A stretch of DNA of 52,571 bases, from NCBI GenBank assembly GCA_017962175.1, contig JAGCVU010000019.1:1-52571 (forward strand), written 5' to 3'. This DNA is from Bacteroidales bacterium. GTDB taxonomy: Bacteria > Bacteroidota > Bacteroidia > Bacteroidales > UBA3824. This document shows positions 7,336 to 14,390 of this stretch, one piece after another. A model generated the notes under the pieces. It saw only the letters and a list, made by a program, of their open reading frames with translations, ran no database searches and was not told where the DNA came from. The first letter of the stretch is position 1; the number at the start of each line of letters is the position of its first letter. Made by a program: the position numbers and the translations under genes.

Positions 7336-8451
7336 ATGAACGAAAAACGCGGAATAGCATATTTATTTAAGAATTTCTTTTGGGACATGACATTGATGAT
7401 TGTCTTGATTGTAAATTTCTTGTGGATATTTTTCGATTGGCTGTTTTCTCTCTCCTTGGTTCAGGATTTTTTTATGGAGTATACGCCGTCGTTTTACAAT
7501 TTGTATCAGCCTATCAACGAAAATTTCGACCTTTACGACCTTGTTTTTGTTTCGGTGTATGTGATTGACTTGCTTGTGGGTTGGTCGATTTCGGTGTTTA
7601 AAAAGAAAAAACATTTGCTCGATTATCCTATTTCGCATTGGTACGATATTTTGGGTTGTATTCCGTCGGGTTCGTTGCTGTTTTTCAGGTTGTTGAGAGT
7701 GTTCTCTATATTTATAAGGTTAGACAAAATGCGAATTGTTGACCTTCAAAAAATCTATTTTGTAAAGAAAATTATAAAAATAGTAAACATAATAATCGAA
7801 GAAGTTTCCGACCGCGTGGTACTCAATGTGTTGCGTGGTGTAAGAACTGATTTTGCCGAAGGTCGCCCAATTTCAAAAGCCATTATGAGCGATGTGGTAG
7901 AGCCGCAAAAAGATAAGGTTATTGATTTGTTTTTCACCAAGTTTGCCGATGTTTCTACCGACACTTACAACGAATACAAAGATGATTTGAAGAATTACAT
8001 TCAGCAGAAGGCCAAAAACGCTGTAAATAACAACCGCGAACTTGCCAAACTTACCGCAATGCCTGTGATTGGATCATCGATTCGCAGCGTGATAGAAAAA
8101 TCGGTTGCCAATACTGCTTACGAAACTATTAGCGGCGTTATTGCCGACCTTGCCTCCGAAAAAGGTGCCGAAGTGCTCAAAAATATCACCTCTAAAATTT
8201 CGGACATGGTGTTTAAAGATATGGAAGAACAACTTGGCGAAATTGTGAAAAATGTGGTGGTGTCGTCGCTCGACTTAATAGAAAAAGAAACTAATGTAAA
8301 ACAGTGGCGTATCGACGAAATCAACGACGATATTTACCGCTTAAAATCCAAAAACAATCCACAGCGATACGAGGAGGCTATCAATAAATTAATTGAAAAA
8401 CGAAACGCTTTGATAATAAGTAGATTTAGAGAATTAGACCCCGATTCGTAA
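7336..8451 (+). CDS. Membrane protein with voltage-sensor-like four-helix domain and cytoplasmic tail
   Basis: 371 residues from the ATG at 7336; an earlier in-frame ATG at 7198 would add a stretch overlapping the promoter and the neighbouring gene. Four hydrophobic segments are visible at about 14-38, 65-85, 100-112 and 113-130. The second carries D78, the third has WYDILGCIPS with D104, and the fourth has R118, R121 and R128 separated by hydrophobic residues. This is the layout of S1-S4 voltage sensors. There is no S5-pore-S6 segment; instead about 235 residues of charged, mostly helical, probably cytoplasmic sequence follow, with a coiled-coil-like end. The tail resembles nothing I recognise. 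Voltage sensing or proton passage is inference from layout. Confidence 0.65.
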   Translation: MNEKRGIAYLFKNFFWDMTLMIVLIVNFLWIFFDWLFSLSLVQDFFMEYTPSFYNLYQPINENFDLYDLVFVSVYVIDLLVGWSISVFKKKKHLLDYPISHWYDILGCIPSGSLLFFRLLRVFSIFIRLDKMRIVDLQKIYFVKKIIKIVNIIIEEVSDRVVLNVLRGVRTDFAEGRPISKAIMSDVVEPQKDKVIDLFFTKFADVSTDTYNEYKDDLKNYIQQKAKNAVNNNRELAKLTAMPVIGSSIRSVIEKSVANTAYETISGVIADLASEKGAEVLKNITSKISDMVFKDMEEQLGEIVKNVVVSSLDLIEKETNVKQWRIDEINDDIYRLKSKNNPQRYEEAINKLIEKRNALIISRFRELDPDS

Positions 8452-8492
8452 AAAAAAGTGCAATAAAATTTTTTTATTGTAATAAATGTGCT

Positions 8493-8500
8493 TATCTTTG
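8493..8500 (+). promoter_or_regulatory. -7 promoter element of tRNA-Glu
   Basis: TATCTTTG, a full match to TAnnTTTG, 21 bp before the tRNA. A T-run occupies the -33 place. A CAATAAAA/TTTTTATTG inverted repeat (8461-8479) just upstream may end the preceding gene. Confidence 0.65.
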
Positions 8501-8521
8501 CACCGCAATTGAGACAAATTT

Positions 8522-8593
8522 GGCCCTATCTTCTAACGGTTAGGAAATCAGATTCTCAATCTGGGAATTGGAGTTCGATTCTCCATGGGGCTA
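8522..8593 (+). tRNA. tRNA-Glu (anticodon CTC)
   Basis: Full cloverleaf read by hand: acceptor GGCCCTA with TGGGGCT (two G-U type pairs), D arm TTCT/GGAA with a GG-containing loop, anticodon stem TCAGA/TCTGG around loop TTCTCAA with CTC at 8555-8557, and T arm TGGAG/CTCCA around TTCGATT. The discriminator is A8593, and CCA is not encoded (the next bases are CA). It decodes GAG. A perfect -7 motif lies 21 bp upstream and hairpins follow downstream. Confidence 0.95.
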
Positions 8594-8611
8594 CAAAGGG
8601 GTTTTAAAACT

Positions 8612-8635
8612 AAGGTTTTGAAATCCTTTTTTTTT
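8612..8635 (+). terminator. Weak terminator after tRNA-Glu
   Basis: Short AAGG/CCTT stem followed by a run of nine or more T. The stem is weak, and the stronger hairpin at 8662-8696 may do the work. Confidence 0.35.
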
Positions 8636-8661
8636 GCATATTTATAAGGTGTAACAGCACA

Positions 8662-8696
8662 AAAAACGCTGGAATTCAAATAATTCCGGCGTTTTT
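8662..8696. terminator. Bidirectional terminator between tRNA-Glu and the HTH gene
   Basis: 15-bp arms (8662-8676 and 8682-8696) with a 5-nt loop and one non-Watson-Crick position, which is a U-G wobble on the plus strand and C-A on the minus. A and T runs at the outer ends serve both directions. It sits between converging units. Confidence 0.85.
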
Positions 8697-8719
8697 CAAT
8701 TATAAAAACTAAGATAAAT

Positions 8720-9658
8720 TTAGAATTTCTTCTTAATGATGTCGAGCAATACGTCCATTCTTTCGCCTTGTTTTTTGATTTCTTCAATAAGCATTCCGTT
8801 GTGGGCGATAATGGTTTCAAAAGGTTGCAAAGGTTTTGCAGGTGCTTTAATTTCGGGTGCTGGAGCTTTAACTTCAGCTTTTTTAGCAACACGTCCCGGT
8901 TTTGCTTTCTTTTCGGGAGCGGCTTCTGCAACGGGCTCTTTAACAGCCTCTTTTGCAGGTGCAGCAGGAGCTTCGGCTTTAACCTCTGCTTTGGGTTTTC
9001 TGCCGGGTTTGCCTTTTTTCTTTTCTTGCTTTTCTGGTTTTTCTTGTTTTTCGGCTTTGGGTTTGCGTCCCGGTTTTTTCTTCTCCACAGGAGCTTCCTT
9101 GGTGTCGGGGAGTGCGTTTACTGCATCGAGAACAGTTTGTTGAGCATCTTTAGCTGTGGGTTGAGCGCCATCGGGGTCGTTGAGCAACCAAGCGCCGTCG
9201 ATTGTATTGTCGATTTGGTGAAGTTTTTCAATAAAGTTTGCAGGTACTTTTTCTTTGTGGTTGGCAATAACAGAAAGGTAAGTGCTGTTGTAGCCAAGTT
9301 GTTTAGCAAGGTCGCTCTGATTGCGTACAATGCCTTTGTCGTGAAGTTGAGCCACCATTTTTTTGAATCTTCCGCTGTAGGTCTGTTCTGAAATGTTGCG
9401 GGGATCGTCTTTCATCTCTTTAAAAGGCTGTCCTTTACCTTTTAAAATAAAGTTTACGTTTACGTTTTTGAAAACTTTTTTGATTTGGTTGGCTTTTTTG
9501 GGTTTAAAAGTTTCTTTGATAGTGCTTACATAGCCTACCGACCAGCCTACAAGACGTTCGAATTTTGCAACTGAAAGATTCAACTGACGGATAATGTAAA
9601 TAACTCTTTCTTTGACAGTTTGAATGGGTAATTCATTGGTAGTTTGTACTTCTTCCAT
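8720..9658 (-). CDS. Double helix-turn-helix protein with AT-hook-like repeats
   Basis: 312 residues. Two HTH-like units are visible: residues 15-60 (VIYIIRQLNLSVAKFERLVGWS, then YVSTIKETFKP) and 95-160 (NQSDLAKQLGYNSTYLSVIANHKEKVP), the second a good Cro/CI-type fold. A low-complexity Ala/Pro/Lys/Glu linker (165-280) carries PGRKPK at 196-201, PGRKPK at 218-223 and PGRVAKK at 254-260, similar to AT-hook cores. The C-terminus (281-312) is an amphipathic helix that could oligomerise. Probably a nucleoid-associated or regulatory DNA-binding protein with extra minor-groove contacts. It has its own promoter and terminator. Targets unknown. Confidence 0.75.
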   Translation of the reverse strand: MEEVQTTNELPIQTVKERVIYIIRQLNLSVAKFERLVGWSVGYVSTIKETFKPKKANQIKKVFKNVNVNFILKGKGQPFKEMKDDPRNISEQTYSGRFKKMVAQLHDKGIVRNQSDLAKQLGYNSTYLSVIANHKEKVPANFIEKLHQIDNTIDGAWLLNDPDGAQPTAKDAQQTVLDAVNALPDTKEAPVEKKKPGRKPKAEKQEKPEKQEKKKGKPGRKPKAEVKAEAPAAPAKEAVKEPVAEAAPEKKAKPGRVAKKAEVKAPAPEIKAPAKPLQPFETIIAHNGMLIEEIKKQGERMDVLLDIIKKKF

Positions 9659-9756
9659 ATTTTAAAATATTAAATGCAGAGCATAAAAAATTCATTTTAC
9701 TTTTTTATGGATTGCAGTGTTATTAAATAAGTTAATTCATTTATAATTGTTGGTTA

Positions 9757-9764
9757 CAAAAATA
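9757..9764 (-). promoter_or_regulatory. -7 promoter element of the HTH/AT-hook gene
   Basis: TATTTTTG on the minus strand, matching TAnnTTTG, about 100 bp upstream of the start at 9658. The rest of the 244-bp divergent spacer is AT-rich with no other feature I can support. Confidence 0.5.
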
Positions 9765-9902
9765 CGGAATTATCTATTATAAACAAATAAAAAATGAAAA
9801 AATTATTGTTTTTTTTTTCTGAAAGTGTTAAAAATATTATCTGAAGATTTTGGCAGATTACAAAATTATCATTAAAATTGCATTGCAAAACTAATACGAA
9901 AA

Positions 9903-10457
9903 ATGAACACAGAGCAGCAGTTTGACGCAGTTATAAATAGGTGTAGAAGTTTGTTTGAGAAAAAAGCCTCAGACTACGGCACATCTTGGCGCATTATGCG
10001 TCCCGAATCGGTTACCGATCAAATTTTTATCAAGGCCAACCGTATTCGCGAAATAGAAATTACCAAAACTTCTATGATAGACGAGGGCGTAGAACCCGAA
10101 TTTATTGGCATAATTAACTATGCTATAATGGGTTTGATACAGTTAGAAAAAGGGTTTGCCATTACAGCCGACCTTTCTACCGCCGACGCTGTGTCGCTCT
10201 ACAACAAATATGCACAACTGGCCAAAGAACTTATGCTGCGCAAAAATCACGATTACGGCGAGGCGTGGCGCACTATGCGGGTTACTTCTATCACCGATTT
10301 GATTCTTATGAAATTGTATCGTATCAAGCAGATAGAAGACAACCACGGCAAAACCATCGTTTCGGAGGGTATCGATGCCGGATATTATGATATTATCAAT
10401 TATTCGGTTTTCAATCTTATTAAATTAGACGAAGTTCAAAAAAGTATAAATCAATAA
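9903..10457 (+). CDS. DUF1599 protein with two internal repeats
   Basis: 184 residues made of two copies of the DUF1599 unit (nucleotide-modification-associated domain 1). Copy one has KKASDYGTSWRIMRPESVTDQIFIKANRIREIE (shown in parts: DYGTSWRIMR, TDQIFIKANRIREIE), and copy two has DYGEAWRTMR and TDLILMKLYRIKQIE. Each ends in an INY(A/S)xxxLIxL helix. The family is widespread in Bacteroidota and is usually followed by a DoxX gene, as here (11-bp gap). No catalytic residues can be assigned from sequence alone and the biochemical role is not established. No TAnnTTTG motif was found directly upstream. Confidence 0.8.
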   Translation: MNTEQQFDAVINRCRSLFEKKASDYGTSWRIMRPESVTDQIFIKANRIREIEITKTSMIDEGVEPEFIGIINYAIMGLIQLEKGFAITADLSTADAVSLYNKYAQLAKELMLRKNHDYGEAWRTMRVTSITDLILMKLYRIKQIEDNHGKTIVSEGIDAGYYDIINYSVFNLIKLDEVQKSINQ

Positions 10458-10468
10458 GTTTAATCAAT

Positions 10469-11569
10469 ATGAAAGTATTAATTTTTATTGTAAGAGTAGT
10501 ATTGGGACTTGTTTTTGTGGGTTCAGGGTTCCTAAAAGCAATGGATCCGTACGGTTCTTGCTACAAAATCCACGACTATTTTATTGCGTTCGGATGGAAT
10601 AATTTAGAATCCATAACGCTTCCGCTGGCTTTTATGTTGTCGGCGTTGGAATTTACTATAGGCATAATGCTGCTTTTCAACCTAAAAGCAAGGTTGGGAA
10701 TATGGCTTGCATTGATTTTGGAATTGATATTCACTCCGCTAACGTTGTGGCTGGCTATTTCTAATGCCGTAAGCGACTGCGGATGTTTCGGCGACTGCAT
10801 AAAACTCTCAAACTGGGAGACTTTTGTTAAAAATGTGGTGCTGATGGTGTTGATTGTATTTCTGCTTATCTATCGCAAACGCATCGACAATCCGCTTTCC
10901 GACAATGTGGAACTTGGTATTTCGGGAGCTTCTTATATCTTGGCTATACTTTTCCAATTGTACACAATTCACCATCTGCCTATTTACGATTGCCGTCCCT
11001 ACAAAGTAGGTACTTATATTCCCGACCAAATGGTGATTCCCGATGATGCTCCGCGCGACGAAATCGAGCACATTTTTATAATGGAAAATACTCAAACCGG
11101 CGAAATCAAAAAGTTTGCTCTTGAGGAGTATCCAAGCGATTCTATCTGGAAATATAAAGACCGTGAAGACCGTGTTATCAAGGAGGGTTATCGTCCGCCG
11201 ATTCACGATTTTACAATGGTGCCGCCCGACGATTCTACCGGTCTCGACTATCTGCCCATTCTTATGGAGTACGACAAACCCGTGCTGCTTGTGATTATGC
11301 ACAAATTAGAAAAAGCCGATGAAGACGGTCTTGCAATGCTCAAAGATCTTGAAGAATATGCTAATCGCAAAGAGTTTATGATAGGAGCGCTCACTTCAAG
11401 CAATGCTGATGTTATCAACAGTGTGAAAGACAAATATCAGATCACGATGCAGTTTTTCAATACCGACGACATCACTTTGAAAACTATTGTGAGGGCTAAT
11501 CCCGGTATAGTTCTTTTGCAAAAAGGAACTGTGCTTGGCAAATGGAATTACAGGGATTTTAAATTTTAA
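10469..11569 (+). CDS. DoxX/MauE-like membrane protein with thioredoxin-like C-terminal domain
   Basis: 366 residues. Hydrophobic segments at about 4-24, 50-70, 74-98, 120-136 and 150-166 form a DoxX/MauE-type four- to five-helix bundle, with the characteristic SDCGCFGDC motif (C104, C106, C110) after the third. The soluble remainder (about 185-366) has thioredoxin-fold-like features (PVLLVIMHKLEKAD, YQITMQFFNTDD, NPGIVLLQKG) but no CxxC. The family probably handles thiol/disulfide or quinone chemistry at the membrane. It is followed 5 bp later by cdaA, an uncommon partner; in Bacteroides I recall tpiA in that place. Confidence 0.8.
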   Translation: MKVLIFIVRVVLGLVFVGSGFLKAMDPYGSCYKIHDYFIAFGWNNLESITLPLAFMLSALEFTIGIMLLFNLKARLGIWLALILELIFTPLTLWLAISNAVSDCGCFGDCIKLSNWETFVKNVVLMVLIVFLLIYRKRIDNPLSDNVELGISGASYILAILFQLYTIHHLPIYDCRPYKVGTYIPDQMVIPDDAPRDEIEHIFIMENTQTGEIKKFALEEYPSDSIWKYKDREDRVIKEGYRPPIHDFTMVPPDDSTGLDYLPILMEYDKPVLLVIMHKLEKADEDGLAMLKDLEEYANRKEFMIGALTSSNADVINSVKDKYQITMQFFNTDDITLKTIVRANPGIVLLQKGTVLGKWNYRDFKF

Positions 11570-11574
11570 AAGTC

Positions 11575-12417
11575 TTGGGATTTTTTAATTTTGGCTTTGT
11601 AGACCTTATTGATATTCTGCTTACTGCCTATATCTTATATTTTGTGTATAAGAAGTTTAAGGGCAGTACGGCAATGAATATTATAGTTGGCGTGTTTATC
11701 ATCTACATTATTTGGATGGTGGTACGTGCGCTCAACATGAGCCTTATATCCACAATTATGAACAATGTGGCGAGCGTGGGACTTCTTGCTCTTGTGGTGG
11801 TTTTTCACCCCGAAATCAGGAAGTTCCTCCTCGATTTGGGCAATAAGTCGTCGCTGTCAAAATTCTTTTCCATCGAACGAATTTTTCATAAAGTGATAAA
11901 ACAGCCCGCCGAGGAACTAAACATTTCTGAAATAGTGAAGGCGTGCGATAGTTTTGCACAACACAAGGTAGGTGCGCTGATAGTGCTACCGTCGCATTCC
12001 GACTTAACCGCCATTATCGAAACCGGCGAACGTCTCGACTGCAATATCAGCGCACGAATCTTGGATGCTATTTTCTTTAAAAATGCCCCTTTGCACGATG
12101 GTGCCGTTATAGTGGTTAAGGGTAGGATAGTGGCTGCAAAATGTGTATTGCCGGTATCGTCGAATATGGATTTACCTAAAAAAATTGGTCTTCGCCACCG
12201 TAGCGGCATTGGAATGAGCGAGGTTTCTGATAGTCTTGTGATAATAGTTTCGGAGGAGCGAGGTGAAATTTCTTACTCGGAATATGGCGGCATTGTTACC
12301 GGCATTACTCCCGAACAATTGAGCGACAAACTCAAAGAGCGTTTTGCCGTGGCAGATGCCGATATTGGAGTGATTTCAAATGGTGGTGTCAAGGGTATGT
12401 TCGGGTTGTTTAGATAA
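11575..12417 (+). CDS. cdaA: Diadenylate cyclase CdaA (c-di-AMP synthase)
   Basis: 280 residues. Three N-terminal membrane helices (about 10-27, 34-54, 62-78) are followed by a DAC catalytic domain with the DGA motif at 175-177 (APLHDGAVIV), the RHR motif at 207-209 (LRHRSGIGMSE) and the SEERGEIS segment. It makes c-di-AMP from two ATP. The only start that keeps the first helix is TTG at 11575, 5 bp after the DoxX stop; the first ATG (codon 34) would remove helix one. The rare start and tight spacing suggest translation coupled to the DoxX gene. In many Bacteroidota cdaA adjoins folP, which here lies about 10 kb away. Confidence 0.93.
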   Translation: MGFFNFGFVDLIDILLTAYILYFVYKKFKGSTAMNIIVGVFIIYIIWMVVRALNMSLISTIMNNVASVGLLALVVVFHPEIRKFLLDLGNKSSLSKFFSIERIFHKVIKQPAEELNISEIVKACDSFAQHKVGALIVLPSHSDLTAIIETGERLDCNISARILDAIFFKNAPLHDGAVIVVKGRIVAAKCVLPVSSNMDLPKKIGLRHRSGIGMSEVSDSLVIIVSEERGEISYSEYGGIVTGITPEQLSDKLKERFAVADADIGVISNGGVKGMFGLFR

Positions 12418-12437
12418 TATTTTTAACCCTAAATAAT

Positions 12438-14375
12438 ATGAATATGACACACATCAAAACAATTTGTTTGCTAACTTTGTTAGCATTTTTTTCTTTTGTG
12501 GCTAATGCCCAAGTGCTTAAAACAATAGAGAATCCTGATTTTATGGTGGCATCGGGTATCCGCGATGCTAAACTCGAAATCGAAAAGGTAGAATTTTGCA
12601 AAGAATCTACTAAGATTTATTTTAAAAGTACATCTTCTGATTTTCTTTCTATTGGTATCCATTGCCGCCTTGTAGACATCGATGGCAATGAATATATGAT
12701 GACTTCTAATGCTTTTGCTGTTAGATTGTTGTCGATGAAACCTAAACACTTTATGTTAGAGTTTGAGCCAATGCCCAAAAATGTTAAAATGTTTGACCTT
12801 ATTGGCGGACTTTCTCCTCAGTTTAATTCGGTGATCGGCATTCACGACCGCAAAGAAAAACTCTCGTATCCGCAATTGTCTGATATTTTGAAAAATAACA
12901 CTTGCGTTATGCCTGATAATTGGCTCAAAACCGACACCGCATACATTAATATCAAGTTTGGTGAATGTAATATTCCTGTTGCCAACCAAGTGTATACTCA
13001 TTATTTTTATGATGAGTTGATTAAAACTCTACCTTTCGAAGTCACTTCCGATGCTGATGGCAGTGTGCAAATGAAATTTCTTGCGGCGCATCCTTCTATT
13101 GATGTATTGTCGCCTAACAGAATTCGAAATTTAGGAATTCCGTTTTTCTTTATTCCCGGACAAACTACAGAAATTACTGTAAATCAAGAAAAAAACGGTG
13201 TTTTGCATTTTACATACGGTGGTGTTGCCGCACAATTGCAAAGGTATCTTAATTCTAACATAATGCTTCGCGAGATAGGCTCATATCGTATTTTGTCGGT
13301 TAAGGGAAAAGTGGCAGAATTGGTTAAAGAAATGGACAAGGTTTGGAACGACCTTATGCTGCGTATTTCTATTGTGGCAAAACGCGACAATTTTACACCT
13401 ATTGAAGTACAAATGGCTGTTGCCGAAGCTCAAATAGCTATGTTGTATGGCCTTTCGGATTATTTTTACGCTAGTGAAGATAATTATACATCCGTAATGA
13501 CCGATGACGATGGCAAAAATTGGAGAATTGTTTCTGATACAGTAGAGTATGCCGCTATCAATAATTTCGACAATTACCGTTTTTTTGAAAAAATGGATTT
13601 CAACAACAAGTTTATGGCTTGTGTGGATGCATTTGGTACAGTAATATCTCGTCTTACTGGTATGAACCCTATTTCTCATAATTTAGATTGGGGAAGAAGG
13701 TATGCTGGTGTAGAAGGCCAAATCGCCTATATTAATGATGAGATTAATTGTTTACAGAAGTTTCTCCATACTAATGGTCATTCTTTTTTGGCGCAAGCTG
13801 CTATTGTTGCCTATTATTCGAGTATGATTATGATAATGGATAAAGATCAATTGGATTCCATTTTTACTTATCTTATTTCTACATTTACCGACGATTATCT
13901 TAAAACTTGCATTAAAAATGTTTGCGATGAAAAGATCAACACACCAAAAGTATTGCCCTTGCCACAAGGCGAATCTATGGCTGTAATTGATTCTATTTTA
14001 AATGTTTATCAAGGCAAATATGTATGTTTTGATTTTTGGGCAGATTGGTGCGGACCATGTGTCTATGGTATCAAGAGCTCAGTAGATGCCCGAAAAGAAA
14101 TAGCCAAACGCAATGATGTAAAACTTGTTTTTATAGCCCAGCAAGATAATCAGGCAACTCGTGAAATAGTTGATAATTATCTTAAAGGTGAAACAGTTAT
14201 ATATGCAGGTGTGGATAGGTTCAAAGATCTTCAGTATAATTTATTTCACTTTGCAGGCATACCGCATATCGAGGTTATTACACCCGACCGCAAACGTGTG
14301 CACGAAAGTTTGGTAATGTATGGCTTTAGTAATTTTGACGAAGAATTCAATGATTTGAAAAGCCAGTTGGAATAA
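12438..14375 (+). CDS. Large exported TlpA-like thiol-disulfide protein
   Basis: 645 residues, signal peptide ending near residue 24 (SFVANAQ). The C-terminal 140 residues are a TlpA/thioredoxin-like domain: CFDFWADWCGPC with the redox pair C538 and C541, and the cis-proline region AGIPHIEVI. The preceding 480 residues are mixed, with an immunoglobulin-like strand region at about 40-150 and a helical region at about 280-500, and match no domain I recognise. This size and order resemble Bacteroidota periplasmic thioredoxin-like proteins with DUF-type N-termini. Likely periplasmic, perhaps lipoprotein- or envelope-associated disulfide exchange. It starts 20 bp after cdaA and may be co-transcribed. 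Confidence 0.75.
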   Translation: MNMTHIKTICLLTLLAFFSFVANAQVLKTIENPDFMVASGIRDAKLEIEKVEFCKESTKIYFKSTSSDFLSIGIHCRLVDIDGNEYMMTSNAFAVRLLSMKPKHFMLEFEPMPKNVKMFDLIGGLSPQFNSVIGIHDRKEKLSYPQLSDILKNNTCVMPDNWLKTDTAYINIKFGECNIPVANQVYTHYFYDELIKTLPFEVTSDADGSVQMKFLAAHPSIDVLSPNRIRNLGIPFFFIPGQTTEITVNQEKNGVLHFTYGGVAAQLQRYLNSNIMLREIGSYRILSVKGKVAELVKEMDKVWNDLMLRISIVAKRDNFTPIEVQMAVAEAQIAMLYGLSDYFYASEDNYTSVMTDDDGKNWRIVSDTVEYAAINNFDNYRFFEKMDFNNKFMACVDAFGTVISRLTGMNPISHNLDWGRRYAGVEGQIAYINDEINCLQKFLHTNGHSFLAQAAIVAYYSSMIMIMDKDQLDSIFTYLISTFTDDYLKTCIKNVCDEKINTPKVLPLPQGESMAVIDSILNVYQGKYVCFDFWADWCGPCVYGIKSSVDARKEIAKRNDVKLVFIAQQDNQATREIVDNYLKGETVIYAGVDRFKDLQYNLFHFAGIPHIEVITPDRKRVHESLVMYGFSNFDEEFNDLKSQLE

Positions 14376-14390
14376 AAGAGTTGGCATTCA

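Noticed and set aside
8768..9391. A 207-codon plus-strand open frame opposite the HTH/AT-hook gene
   Set aside because: It is antisense to a well-supported gene; its Phe/Cys-rich composition is the shadow of the Lys/Ala-rich coding strand.
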